Assembly (NCBI GenBank): GCA_020631735.1
Contig: CM036179.1
Location: forward strand, 24,543,063-24,607,062
Source: Saccharum officinarum
Taxonomy: Eukaryota; Streptophyta; Magnoliopsida; Poales; Poaceae
Direction: 5' to 3'
DNA: 64,000 bases
The stretch's first letter is position 1. Each line of letters opens with the position of its first letter. Shown in pieces: positions 44,670 to 56,855 of this stretch. A model generated the notes under the pieces. The model did not search any database and had not been told where the DNA came from. It saw nothing but the letters and a program-made list of their open reading frames with translations. The position numbers and the translations under genes are program-made.

Positions 44670-44943
44670 GGCCATGTTTAGATCCCAAATATTTCCCCAA
44701 ATTCTACTATGCAAAAAGAAGATTCTCCATCACATCAAAATGCCGGCACATGCATGAAGTACTAAACGTAGATGAAATTAAAAACTAATTGCACAGTTTT
44801 GTTGTATTTTGCGAGACGAATATTTTGAACCTAATTAGTCAATGTTTGGACAATTTTTACCAAATAAAAATAAAATACTACAGTGCAGCACCGTGATGCA
44901 CAGTGATTCCGCCGCCGCCGATTCCGAGCAACTAAACACGCCC
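44670..44943. mobile_element. Tourist-like MITE with TTA duplication
   Basis: Begins GGCCATGTTTAGATCC and ends CAACTAAACACGCCC, flanked by TTA (44667-44669, 44944-44946). The left TTA lies inside the Ds-like duplication, so the MITE was there first. Confidence 0.8.
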
Positions 44944-44946
44944 TTA

Positions 44947-45714
44947 CTTGCATCCGAGCGTTGCCAGAGGCACATGCCGAGGTGCAGCCAATTCGCGTCG
45001 CGCCCCCTGCCATGCCACTAACCCGCTTGACTTCACTTAGCATAATACTTTTTAAACTTATCAGCCATGGTATAATTTTTTTCTCATAACAAATTAGTCA
45101 ACAGTATTTTTTAGCTTGCCTTTTTAGCGAAGCGATGCATCCATCGGCCTACTCCTGCAGTCCTGCATTGCAGGTTTCATGGCCAGCTGACAGCAGCCAG
45201 CGCTTTGGAACCCCGGTTTTTCTCCTATCGTTGTCGCGCAGTGGTGGTGGGCCAATTTTTTGACCACAACAAAGACGGGGGAAACTATTTTTTGAATGCC
45301 CGCTACACCTTTGCAACTCGCTAGCGACAGCTCCTTCGACTTTTCTAAAAAAACAGCAGCGCCGCGCCCGAAAACCACTAGACGTCGTGCATAGCATACC
45401 AACATTTGGATGAGACCTACGTATCTATTCGTCCATCTTGTGTTCATGGCTGTCTGAAGAGAAGAGAGGATCCGAGGAGCTGGAGAGGACCACCACCGAT
45501 TTGGAATTTGGGTGGGAAGGTTCCAATCACACGACTCCCAACCAAGAGTGGTGTCCAGCTACATGATTGATGTCATTGCCAAACAAAAGTCGCGGGTCTA
45601 CGTAACGGCCTACACATCGCGTCCAGGTCCAGCTCACCAATCCGGCCTACCTTTGGACTTGGAGCCCCCAAAAAACCCCTTTGACTGCCCACCGCTCGCG
45701 ACCTCGGAATTCTC
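44947..45714. other. intergenic
   Basis: No supported gene; short frames on both strands lack recognisable domains. Confidence 0.5.
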
Positions 45715-45717
45715 TAA

Positions 45718-45960
45718 GGCCGTGTTCAGTTGAAATTTTTTTTGCAAAATAACCCTGTAACACGTTTCGTTGTTATTTGACAATTAGTGTCTAATCATGG
45801 TCTAATTAGACTTAAAAGATTCGTCTCGTCCATTTCGTCTAAACTGTGTAATTAGTTTTATTTTTTATCTATATTTAATACTTCATGCATGTATCTAAAG
45901 ATTCGATGTGACGAAAAATCTGAAAAATTTTGCAAAATTTTCTGGGAACTAAACCGGCCC
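45718..45960. mobile_element. Tourist-like MITE with TAA duplication
   Basis: Begins GGCCGTGTTCAGTT and ends GGGAACTAAACCGGCCC, flanked by TAA (45715-45717, 45961-45963). It lies in the 3' flank of the NHL gene. Confidence 0.85.
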
Positions 45961-46199
45961 TAAATGGAGCCGTAGGTATTCTTCTCCCGTCACTTGCCAT
46001 GCCGATCGACGCTACCAAAGCTGGGCAGGGCAGGCACGCCATGGAGTACAACACGGACTACACACAGACAGCCTGATCCTCGCTTCTTTCGGCGCCAGGT
46101 CGACCTTGGATGGTTACAGCTTTGACAAAACTGGACCAAATCGAAACGTAAACGAGGCCTCGCTTTCAGGGACAGCAAGGGTACAACGCAGCAACTAGA

Positions 46200-46642
46200 C
46201 TAGACGTTGGCGTCCAGGTCCAGGCAGCAGAGCAGAGCACCTGGGATTCACCGATTCGGCAAAGGGTGCCGACACGCACGTCTCCGGCTCAAGAAACCCA
46301 CAGGCAGCAAGGCATGGATGGATACATCTAACTGCAGATCGAAATCAAAACTGCCGCTAGGCTACATGTCGCCCTCTGCGAAAATTACATTTAGCATCCT
46401 GAAACCGGCCAGATGCCAATCCACACAGGTTCCCGTCCACGGTCCACCCAACTAGGATGACTACTTGCCACATCTCATGGGCACCAACCATACCATGAGC
46501 AGCACCGGCAGCAGCTTTGTGCTGTGCCTCGCTTTGCACTTGTGGAGGCTGGCTCACACTACAACATTGCCAGGTAGATAGATGCCAGGCGAAAGATTTC
46601 CTTTTGCTGTTCCGCCGGCAGGGAGAGGACAGCTAGCGTCGG
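46200..46642 (-). other. probable 3' UTR and flank of the NHL gene
   Basis: Non-coding sequence downstream of the stop codon, before the Tourist MITE side. No clear polyadenylation hexamer could be chosen. Confidence 0.35.
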
Positions 46643-49600
46643 TCAATACCTGTAGCCACTCTCGGCAGCATATTTGCTCCTCATGTAGGGATCGTACTTC
46701 GGATCACTGTAATCAGCAGGCTTCGCTTCCGCGGGCTTCAGATCAGGATGTGCGGCCCCGTAGGCGACCTCCCCGCTCTTCTCACGGTGGTGACGGTGGC
46801 GGAGCCTGTCCTTTGGGACCTTGGCACCTATGGGAGCGGGCTCGGAGGTGCCGTAGAAGTCTGCGTATTCCTGCCTCTTAGAGGACCTGTGCTTGCTTGA
46901 CAGGGTTGAATCCCTGAACTTGGATGACTTGATGCTCTTCTGGGCCTTTGCTGCTGTCTCAGTTACAGCATTAGGAGCGTGGACTGTCTCAGGCCTCATT
47001 GGCGTGCTGCTGAGCTTCTGCGCTGCTGGGGTCTCCTCTCTGTCCTCGGGCATCACCAGCCTGTCCCTGAGCGGAGTGAGATCTGTTTTCCTCTTCCCTT
47101 GTTGCACGCGTTGTGGGACGACCCTGAGAAGTAGTTTCCCCACTCCCTCAATAGCAAGTTTCAGGAGATCAGCAATAAGCGTCCCGAGGGATGGCCATCC
47201 AGCTCCTGGTTCCTCTTTCAGGCTCTCCACAACCAGAGGTGGCTTCCCAATCGTGCTGCTCTCGTGCTGCTCATTTTCAGGTGCCTCTACCTGCAATGGC
47301 ATCAACAGAAACAAACTACTACATTAGCAGATTTTTTTTCATTTTCCGTCCATTATAAAATTGAGAAAGAACAAGATGCAATTTAAGCATGACTAGGAAT
47401 ACTGTGATGCCATATCGAGTGGAAACATCTATGTAAAAATGGACAATACAGGGCCAGCATACACAAAATAACTACCTTCTCGGAGCCTGAGAATCCAAAC
47501 CCATGTTGGAAACCAGAAAAGATATATCCAGCCACAACAGCACCAATGACCAATATGAGATCTGTGTAAATGAACAAAACAATGCTGATGATAAAGTATG
47601 GAACTGAATTTCGCAAATAGTAGATCAAGGGCATGTTTGGATTGCGCCCTGCCAGGTGACCGAAATCGGACGCCTGGGAGCACTGCCTGGGCCAGGGTGG
47701 AGAGCAAACCAAACAGGCCCCAAGTACACGGAAATACTGATACATTTGCCAGACATAATAAGCATATTAATCACGAATCAAGTACATGGACAATTTGAAG
47801 TAGTAATGAAAAAGATCGATATTCAGATAACTGCATGTATGGTAGACAGCGATAACAAAATTTATGATAGACAAACAGAACTAAGAACTCAGACAAAGAA
47901 GACAGGATTTTTGCAGATAAATCTCAACATGTAAGATACAGGGATATGGTAGATCCAAATATCCCAAGTTACAGTCCACTAATACTTTCAGGTTAAAATA
48001 AAAATATAGCATGTGCACCTATGACCTCTTTGATAATATTCAAAACAGACGTGAATGGAAAGAATGGTTTAACATGTTCTTCTAAAAGGATGAGAAAGTA
48101 ATCATGTCATTGATGCCATCAGTGCTATTCTAAAAGGGAGAGAAAGTGGTCTTCTCATCTATGTTCTTCTAAAAGGGTGTGAAAGGGATATTGCATCTAC
48201 AACAACAACAACAACAACATAGCCTTTTGTCCCAAGCAGCAAGTTGGGGTAGGCTAGAGATGAAACCCAAAAGAGACGAAAAACAGGGAGACACATAAAG
48301 GGACATAAAGGGCACAAGACAAAAAGAGGTCACGCTTCAGGCACGTTGATTGTCAATCTCCAAGCGCTCCTATCCATAGCTAAATCCTTGGAGATATTCC
48401 ACTCCTTAAGATCTCTTTTAACGGACTCGTCCCAAGTTAGTTTAGGTCGACCTCTACCGCTCTTTACATTATCGGCCCGCTTTAGAACTCCACTACGCAC
48501 CGGCGCCTCAGGAGGCCTCCGTTGGACATGTCCAAACCATCTCAACCGATGTTGAATTTTACATCATGACTAATTAAAGAGGGTCAGAAGAATTTTAAAA
48601 GGTGAATATCTATATGTATAAAAGAACTTCAAATAAGACATTTCACAATCAAGAGGCACATTAGCACAGATGTCATCCCAGTTTTCCTAAACTGATCTAT
48701 CAGGACCATTAGTTTAGCCATCAAGTAGGGCATGGAAAGATAGCTTTACAGCATCAGAAACAAAAGGAAAAGAAGAAGGGGACCAACACGGCAGTACTAC
48801 CAATTCTTGTACCTCATATACTAAACGACACATAAACATTACCAGAATTCTTCTTTTACTTTGTCTTTCAAGAATATTACACGGTGCAAAATGTTCTTCT
48901 CACATCTACTTGAACCCTAGACTCGCAACAAAATTATGGTGACAGCATACAAGTGATAGTTAGCTTTATGCCAGAGCATATAGCATGGAGAGTTAAACTT
49001 CTGGCATATAAAGAATAAAGTGTATCATTTCTAACATGGATCATATAGTACTACGTATAGCATTTACTAGACATGGTTTATAAGTCAGCATCTGACTTTT
49101 GCATTTCCTGATTCGTTCAACCTTCTAATTTAACTCCAATCATGCCACCTCAGTTTTAAAAGACATTAATAGTCTGAATGTTTGATACTTCCATACGGGA
49201 GGTCTTAGTGTGTGACACTGTGACCAGCCTACTGAAGCTGAGAAAGTATAATCCAGTGGACTTGAAAAAAAATGATCCCAAAAGGGAAAGATGTAATTGT
49301 AAATACAAAGTACCGAAGGATTTTACTATTCTGCCTGTTCAACCCCTATGTTTAGTATCATGGATAATAATCCAGTACAGGACCATGAAAAGGTTTAAGC
49401 ACAACACTTGATAGATTTTTACTTCTATTCTACAACTAACAATATCGGCATGAGTCTTTCCTCTAGGACCTCATCACCTCAAGAACATGACAATTGATGA
49501 GTTGGATCGTTACCTTTCCTTATCAGACACGTCTATATGTACAGGAAACAGAAACAAGTGAAAGAGAATGAACCTGAAGATAGGAGTGCAGAATCCTGGT

Positions 49601-51538
49601 AAGTACAGTCTTCTTGTGGAAGAGAAATCTTCCTAAGGGCTGCATTTCCACGGTCAATAACCAGAAGAGAGCACATTTTCTTCACATACACCACGTCAAA
49701 ATCTGTAGAGAACTTTGCATCTTCACTGGGGCCATCCCTGTAGCCAGGGATATTTGATTTCCCACCCGCAATGGTGGTCACTCCTGAACAGAATTTTTCA
49801 TTCACCAACTGTTAACACTTAACACAACTATTGCATGAAGTGTATATCTATTTAACTACCGATCACCTGATTCTCCAATCTTCCGAATCGCCAAGTTTGC
49901 TGTATCAGCAACATAAACATTGCCCATATCATCCACGGCAACGCCTGTGGGGCGCTTGAATCGGGCATCACTTGGTTTACCATCTATATGGCCAGAATGC
50001 CCCTGGAAAGAACCAGCGACGAGTCTTCCTCTGCTATCTGCAGAGGACCTATTATCAATCCACACTGCTGGACTTATGTTTACAGCATCCATTTATCTGT
50101 CCATGGCACTTCCCTAAATATGCATACTATTAATTAAAAGGAGACCAGAGCTTCATATATTACTAAATGAATCGATTATAACCATTGCTGTACACATGAC
50201 CAAGTTAAGGGAGAATGAAAGTGCAGGGAGTCTTTTAAGGACAGAGTGATATTACATTTGGAAAGATAAGTTATTCAACATTTGCTAGTAAGAGTGTAGC
50301 CCTAGTACTTGAGAAGAACACAATAAAAAAAATTGTATGCATGGATATTACTACTAGTATGTCTACGGTTTGTTCTTAACCCATAATCATGTTAACCGTG
50401 TGTTATGCCAAAAAAGAACCAAGCAAGCACATAACCGAGGTGGCAGGAAGAGGACATACACTCAGAAAGTGGTGGGGTTATCCGCACAATGTTGCTGTGT
50501 GCCGAGTCGACTGCAAGGAGCTCCCCGCCCTCAACAGGAGACACTCTGATGGTGTGCGGCGTGACACCAAGCTTGTCACCCTCGACAAGTGTCTCTACAA
50601 AGTAGCCGCTCTCAAATTGCAGCGATACCCCCACGTGGCCATCTGCCAAAATAGTTGAACACCGTGAGCAAGAGACAGAACAAGAGCACAAATATCAGCA
50701 GCTGCGGTAACGGGCGGTAACGTATGATCAATGACTTGGGCCACAATGAGCAAAAATACAAATCAGTTGAGCCTCTGCTGGATCTGGACTCGGCTAAGAC
50801 ACTTCTAAGAGCAGGACGAGCAAACTTCCGAATCATTAGGTTGGCCCTGTTGGGGTTTATTTTGGTGGTTTAGCAAGTTACCTCACCAATACAGGGCCAG
50901 CTGAACAGAAGGCGGATAATACTGAAATAATTATGAAAAATTCGAAAAATGTCGGAGCTCGTCCCCATTGAGAAGATGGTTTACCCCCTCCCACCCCCAC
51001 CCCAATTATCTTCCCGTTTGTTGTGGTCTCTTTTATTCCCCACTCATCTTTTTTTTCCTCGGGAAACACTAGTCGCTAGTGGAGTGGAACCGTGTTCATC
51101 AATCATCTGTACTATAATAGAAGCGGAAGTCGACCGCGTCCCACAGCAGCAATCGCTGCGAGCAACAAAATCGAAACCGCAGGCCCCCCTTGCCGCGCGA
51201 GGGATTCCGCAGGTGAACTAGGGAGCGACGGCGACTCACCGGCGTACTGGGGTGGCCGGGCAGCTTGGGCCCGTGCGTCGAGGGGCCGGCCCGCGGCCAC
51301 CTGACGACCGACGACAGCTGCTTCACGATGCTGCCTGCGCGCGGCACAAAAGGCAGGAGTACGTATTAGTAGAAACTCGGGATCGAATCGCCTCTATCGG
51401 GCCGCATTTGAACAGGGAACGGTAGCGGCGGCGACGGGCGAGCGAACCTGTGGGAGGGGCGAGGGCGGCCGCGCCGGGCCGGAAGGCGGCGGCGAGGAGG
51501 AGCACGAGCAGGAGCCGGAGCGGGGATCTCAGTCCCAT
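46643..51538 (-). CDS. NHL-repeat membrane protein gene, seven coding exons
   Basis: Exons (minus strand): 51538-51448, 51334-51240, 50642-50460, 50037-49867, 49783-49574, 47561-47476, 47290-46643; all introns GT-AG. The start encodes a signal peptide (MGLRSPLRLLLVLLLAAAF). Exons 3-5 encode NHL/beta-propeller repeats (GVAVDDMGNVYVADTANLAI; VVYVKKMCSLLVIDRGNAAL). Exon 6 is a single transmembrane helix (DLILVIGAVVAGYIF). Exon 7 is a basic, disordered cytosolic tail ending AAESGYRY. All later junctions keep phase, but exon 2 ends in phase 0 at CCG|GTGAGT while exon 3 needs one leading base, so one base is probably missing near 51240. About 495 codons. Homologues occur across land plants; biochemical role unknown, presumably a scaffold at a membrane. 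Confidence 0.87.
48199..48553 (-). mobile_element. RTE-type LINE 3' end inside intron 5 of the NHL gene
   Basis: On the minus strand an open frame reads MRWFGHVQRRPPEAPVRSG and continues to RSAWRLTINVPEA, the C-terminus of RTE-clade LINE proteins. It is followed by a short 3' UTR (CTAGCCTACCCCAACTTGCT) and a (GTT)n tail, seen as (CAA)n at 48199-48219. 5'-truncated, so immobile. It sits in the 2-kb intron in the same orientation as the gene. Confidence 0.85.
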
Positions 51539-51761
51539 GGGGAGGGTCGGTTGCTGACTCCTGTGGACTGTGGTTGGGGGTTTTTTTTGGAGAGAGCGAG
51601 AGGCAAAGGGCCTTTTCGCTTTCAGACGGCGGCCTCGGTGACGTTCTCGGTTCTCTTGTGCTCCGCGGGCGCGTGCAGCGAGTGCGACTGCCAAGTCGTG
51701 TACTCGTGCGCCGCAGACCCGCAGCGCCGATTCCGCTGCCGACTTCTCTGCGACTGCATTA
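51539..51761 (-). promoter_or_regulatory. 5' flank of the NHL gene
   Basis: The GC-rich 220 bp between the NHL start codon and a Tourist MITE must contain the leader and perhaps the core promoter. I see no clear TATA box. Confidence 0.4.
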
Positions 51762-52008
51762 ACCCCAGTGTTTAGTTACCTAAAAAAAAGCGCTATACAA
51801 AAAAAATTTCCTATCACATCAAACTTGTTATACATGTATAAAGTACTAAATGTAGATGAAATTAAAAACTAATTGTACAACTTGGTTGTACTTTGCGAGA
51901 CGAACGTTTTGAACCTAATTAGTCAACGGTTGGACACTATTTACCAAATAAAACCAAAACGTGTTACATTACACTTTTCACCATTTTCAGGGCAACTAAA
52001 CACAGCGC
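51762..52008. mobile_element. Tourist-like MITE
   Basis: Inverted ends CCCCAGTGTTTAGTT and AACTAAACACAGCGC with the typical interior (TCACATCAAA, GCGAGACGAAC). TTA precedes it but the right duplication is worn. First of four MITEs stacked upstream of the NHL gene. Confidence 0.7.
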
Positions 52009-52297
52009 ATGTTCCCTCTGGCTGGCATGTGGAACCCGGCGGCCGGGCGATATATGCGGCGGCGGCCATACTTGGCACTAGTGTTTATTAAGGCCAGCTG
52101 GATTTATTACAATCAGGATTATATATAGAAAATTTGTTGAAGATAGAAAGATATAAAGAATGAATTTTATACAAATAGTTCTTTAAATAATAATAATAAT
52201 AACTTAAAAATGAGTTTAAACAAGACTCTTGCATATGCTCTAAAACTAGAAATCATGTTTTCTTAATTCTCTACGATAATAAATATAAAAAGGATAA

Positions 52298-52522
52298 GGC
52301 CCGTTTAGTTTGGAGGAGTTAAAGTTGAACTCCCATCACATCAATGTTCCCTCAAATGCATGGAGTACTAAATGTAGACTAATTGTATGCATGTCGGCAT
52401 TAGGAGTAATTTACGAGATGAATCTATTAAGCCTAATTAGTCCAAGATTGGAAACTTTTTATCAAATAAGACGAAAGTGCTACAGTGTTTGTTAAACTTT
52501 AACATTCAAACCAAACGGGGCC
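52298..52522. mobile_element. Tourist-like MITE with TAA duplication
   Basis: Begins GGCCCGTTTAGTTTGGAGG and ends CCAAACGGGGCC, flanked by TAA (52295-52297, 52523-52525). Homologous to 178-408. Confidence 0.85.
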
Positions 52523-52548
52523 TAAAAAGAATCTGGTGGCACATAGTA

Positions 52549-52805
52549 CTCTCTCAGTCCAGTAAAACATGCAACTATGGGTTGCATGCCAGAAAAAGTA
52601 GTTCATGTTTGACCAAATTTCTACTGAATAATATTCATATTTATGACTCCAAATCAATTTATTATGAAAATACCTTTCATAATTAATCTAATGATATTTA
52701 TTTGATATCATAAATATTAATACTTTTTTATCTATAATTAGTTAAACTTAAGATATTAAAACGTAATATTGTGCTAGAATTGCATATTTTTCTAGACGGA
52801 TGGAG
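52549..52805. mobile_element. Stowaway-like MITE
   Basis: Ends CTCTCTCAGTCCAGTAAAAC and TAGACGGATGGAG, flanked by TA (52547-52548, 52806-52807). Non-coding. Confidence 0.72.
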
Positions 52806-52942
52806 TATAAGACAAAATAGTAATTTCTATTGGACATTATTTGTGTCTATCTATGGATTAGGTGAACACGGTTTCAGGCATCCAGAGGAATCCAATGGGC
52901 CAAAAAAAAGGTCCACAAAGCCCAACTTTTCTGAACAACTAA

Positions 52943-53182
52943 GACCCTGTTTAGTTGCTACAAATTTTACAAAATTTTTTAACATTTCCCGTCACATCGA
53001 ATCTTTAGACGCATGCATGAAGCATTAAATATAGAAAAAATAAAATTAATTACACAGTTTAGACGAAATTGACGAGACGAATCTTTTAAGCCTAATTAGA
53101 CCATGATTAGACACTAATTACCAAATAAAAATGAATTTGCTATAGTATCATTTTGTAAAATATTTTGCAACTAAACCGGCCC
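52943..53182. mobile_element. Tourist-like MITE with TAA duplication
   Basis: Begins GACCCTGTTTAGTTGCTAC and ends GCAACTAAACCGGCCC, flanked by TAA (52940-52942, 53183-53185). Confidence 0.85.
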
Positions 53183-53385
53183 TAAAAGGGTTGGGCCTTT
53201 GGGGCAGGAGGAGCGAGTGACATAGGTGCAAAGCACTTCCTCTAAAAAAAAAAGAAAAAAAGTCATACGATATGATATGACGCGCGGCGTCCGTCATCGA
53301 GCAGCGCTCGCCAGTCAACTTAAAAAAAACAAAAAAAGATAGCGCTGCTCCCTTCTCTAGCTGCAAGCAGCGCGTCTCCACTCAC

Positions 53386-54300
53386 CATGGCCATCTCCAA
53401 CATGGCGGCACCACATCCATCCCCATCCCCATCCCGCGCTGCTCCACACTCATCTCCCCACTCCGTGCTACATGGTGTGGCCGTCCGCCCTAATCTGCCT
53501 GCCACTGCTGTCATCCCCTGCAACGCCTCCATCCCACGCAGTGGCCCACTCCGGTGCACCGCCACCATCCCCTGTTGCACCATGCTGTGCTCCGTCCTCC
53601 ACCACGCTAGGCCAGGTGGCCAGGAGAGGGGGGTCGCAGGTCAGGCCTAGGCCAAGCGCAGGCGCAGCTAGCCGCTACCAGGCCGCATATTGCAAGCTTA
53701 TGTTTCAAGTATTTTAGCTGTTTCATAGGTATGTTTCAAGTGTTTTATATTGCAAAAGTAGATCCAGATGTTGCATACGTTGCAAATGTTCCAGAGGCAC
53801 ATTGCAAAGCATTTATTCAAAATGTTTTTCAAACGTACGTTTGCAAGCGGTTTTTGATTTGGATGTTGCATATGTTTCACACATGTTGCAAGTATGTTCC
53901 AATGATTTTAGCTATTTCAGTCTTATGTTTTAGTAAGTGTTTTCATGTTGCATATTGCAAGTGTTTTATCTGAATGTTGCATATATTTCAAGTGTATGTT
54001 GCAAATATTTCATCTGCTTTAGACATATGTTGCATTCAAGTGTTTCATGTTTTATAGGTGTGTTCAACAAGTCATGAGGGCACCTAGGGTCCTACGGATG
54101 GGGACGTGCTTATCCTCATCCAGACTCTCGGGTCCCGCCCACGCGTAGAGAGAGGAGCGGTGTCGTTGGGAAGGAGCCACGACCACGAGCACTGCGATAA
54201 GGGCAGAGCACACGTACAGGGTGTTGCTAGGCGGACATGAATGGGCTGCACGGGCGTACATCCGTCCCGAATGTGTAGGCGCTAGCCACGCCCAAAATCA
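53386..54300. repeat. dispersed repeat: GC-rich head and TTGCA-rich tail
   Basis: A GC-rich section (53386-53690; repeated CCATCCCCATCCC) passes into many imperfect copies of TTTCAAGTGTTTTAT / ATGTTGCATATG / TTGCAAATG (53700-54060), then GC-rich again, ending near TAGGCGCTAGCCACGCCCAA (about 54276). This composition is familiar from grass DNA transposons, but I cannot pair terminal repeats to name the superfamily. The GCGTTGCTAGCGCCC motif near 60584 may mark a related end. Confidence 0.5.
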
Positions 54301-56676
54301 TACGCTCGTACTTCGTCTTGCAATATAATACATTTCAAAAAAAATTAAGTAACTTAAGTAAATATTTAAATTGTGTATGTGTCATGGATAAAAACCAGTT
54401 AAAGAGTTTTCTTCTCAAATTGTGGCTTTCTTTTAACAAATTTTGCTAAATCTAAATATTTTTTTAGATAATGGGAAAAAGTTCTGACTTCAGCATACTT
54501 TGAAAAAGAAGCATCAGTCCCAAAAAAAACACACCCAAAATTTAGAACATTAAATCTAAACATACACACCTCATGGAATGCCATTTATTTCACTACAAAT
54601 TTTAGAAGTCATAATGCACTGTATTGTAGGACGGAGAAAGTAGACACAAAATTGTAATGTTTTCTGATTTCTATATCTATAGATGGGAAATACGCAAAAA
54701 TGCGAGAACTAAAAATACTAGCCCATCAATTACACACCAAATAGTTTAAAGAGAAACATATATTCTAAAGATACATTAAGTATTACTAATAACAAACATG
54801 CCTATGTGTTGCAACAGAACATTTAGTTTGTTGTACAGTCATTTCGAGCTCATATCTTTGTTGAATTTATTTGTTGGCCTTGAGCCCTTATTTCAAATAA
54901 ATCATAAGGCCTATACTAAATGTTAAGTGTAATAATAAAAGATCAGTTGAAGAGAAATTGATTGTAGATTCGCTCGGCTTAAATAAGTGACTATTGTATG
55001 TATCTACTGTGAAGCTGAGAAGTGAAGGCGAGCCACACCTACACCCGCAACATGCCAAGTTCAGATTAGCACAAATGCAAAAATCTGAGAAAACAAAAAT
55101 TGGTATATCAGAGTAGCAGATTGCACAAATGCGTCCATCAGACGCTGAGAGAGCGCCGATTCGTGCTCTGGATCATATGGATGGGATCTCCAGAATAGCA
55201 GGGACTGGCTTGTTGTATCTATCCACCAGAAATCTTATTATGTTTGCAATCTGTCACCCCACGGAACTCACACAACAGATTAGACATCAGCACCTGGATC
55301 TTCTTAATGTTCTATGCACATCTGCAGGGGAACGACTTATAGGATGGAGGTTTCTACTACATTAGCTATCAAGTACTAATGGTTTCCACACTTTAGATTT
55401 CCTTAGCACTTTAGATTTCCTTTCTCCTTTCTGATATTGATTAACGCTCCTGCATAACAGTGGGAGTATCCAATAGTAAATTGTCCAGCATTTGGCACTA
55501 ATGAACATGCACTGTAATCAATTATAGTTTGATTTAAATATTAAAAGCACTGGAACATAGGTTTAAGACTTCTAGTGAATTAAGCTGCAAGTATATATTT
55601 AACAAAGGATCAATTGGGCAAACCCAACAGGAGCCACAACCAACAAAGAGAATGGTAATATAATAATAGTAAAAGGAGATCAAAGTAGCAAAGGACAAGA
55701 CTGACAACAAAACTGGGTTTAAGTCAAGTCTTCAAGCTGATTTTCTCATCTGAAGTGACATGTATATATTGATGCATGACAATCTGGCAGGGGTTTAAAA
55801 AGCCTAGCTACATGCTATATTTTCTTAATTATGCAAGAAAAGCCATAACTTGAAGAGGACCTTTCAATTTTAGGTTCCAAAAGGCTCAGCCACAATTACC
55901 TCCAAGCAGCACCAGCACCAGCACCACCACCATAAATAAAAAACAAAAGAAAAAAAATCCCCTCCTTTCTGTTCCTTATCTAACAATGAACCAATACACA
56001 AATAATATGCATGCGCATGTGATGGTTCACTTGCATACTGGCTGACGAGCACAATAAATATCATCCCAAGGCCCAAGCACAAAATCTTTGAATGCATCTT
56101 AACAGTACTGGTACTGAACCATCAGGACAGCAACAGTAACAAGAGTATGAAGTAACAGGCATACAAGTAATGATTGTAGACTGAAATAATGACAGGAGTT
56201 CCTTGCCATTGATAAGATTACAACCTAAAAGCAACACTCAAGCATATTTGTATCATCTCTAAAATTACATGAAAGCTCACAACTATGGACACCAGCGGCG
56301 GTGGAGCTAGCCAAAAACAATGGTGGCGCGCTATAGTAAATAATTTTTGTCTAAAGGGAAAATATATTGCCAAAACAAGACAATCACCAATTCACCATAT
56401 AAAGTTTGATTTACCCGGTGCCTGTGTACCACCTAGAAGCAACATTCAGGTACATTAGTCGTGATCCAGGCCAGAAGTAGGAAGGAAGCTTAGATGTATT
56501 TAACTCACTGCAGGGGAAACCCTAAATGTTACTGTAATATCCATTATCTTTTTGAAACGAATCAGTCAGGAGAGCTGCCGATTATATTAAAAATAAGATA
56601 AGCCCAAAGTGGGCACACACCGATACAACAACGACCAACAACAGTGCGGAAAACAAACTCAACCAAAGGAAAAAAC
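54301..56676. other. intergenic with LINE-like debris at the right end
   Basis: AT-rich with no supported gene. At about 56552-56640 (TTTTTGAAACGAATCAGTCA, GAGAGCTGCCGATTAT) it resembles, inverted, the 3' tail of grass LINEs. A short open frame at 55129-55365 has no recognisable domain. Confidence 0.4.
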
Positions 56677-56790
56677 TGTTAGAAATTGTACTCTATTGAT
56701 TTTGGCTAACCCTAGAAGGGTAGCTATATAGGTAAGCATACATGGCCTCATGGGCCTAGCCTCATGGCCTAATACTCTTATACTCCAACA
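56677..56790 (-). repeat. short Copia-like LTR
   Basis: 114 bp bounded by TGTTAGAAATTG...TACTCCAACA. On the minus strand the preceding sequence is CTGCGGGGGG, a polypurine tract, then TGTTGGAGTATAAGAG, as in small Copia LTRs. It would thus be the 3' LTR of a minus-strand element whose interior is interrupted by the LTR at 56856. Confidence 0.55.
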
Positions 56791-56855
56791 CCCCCCGCAG
56801 TCTGAACCACGGCGCAGCGGAGTTCCAGACTGTACAAGAAAGAAGAAAGAACACA

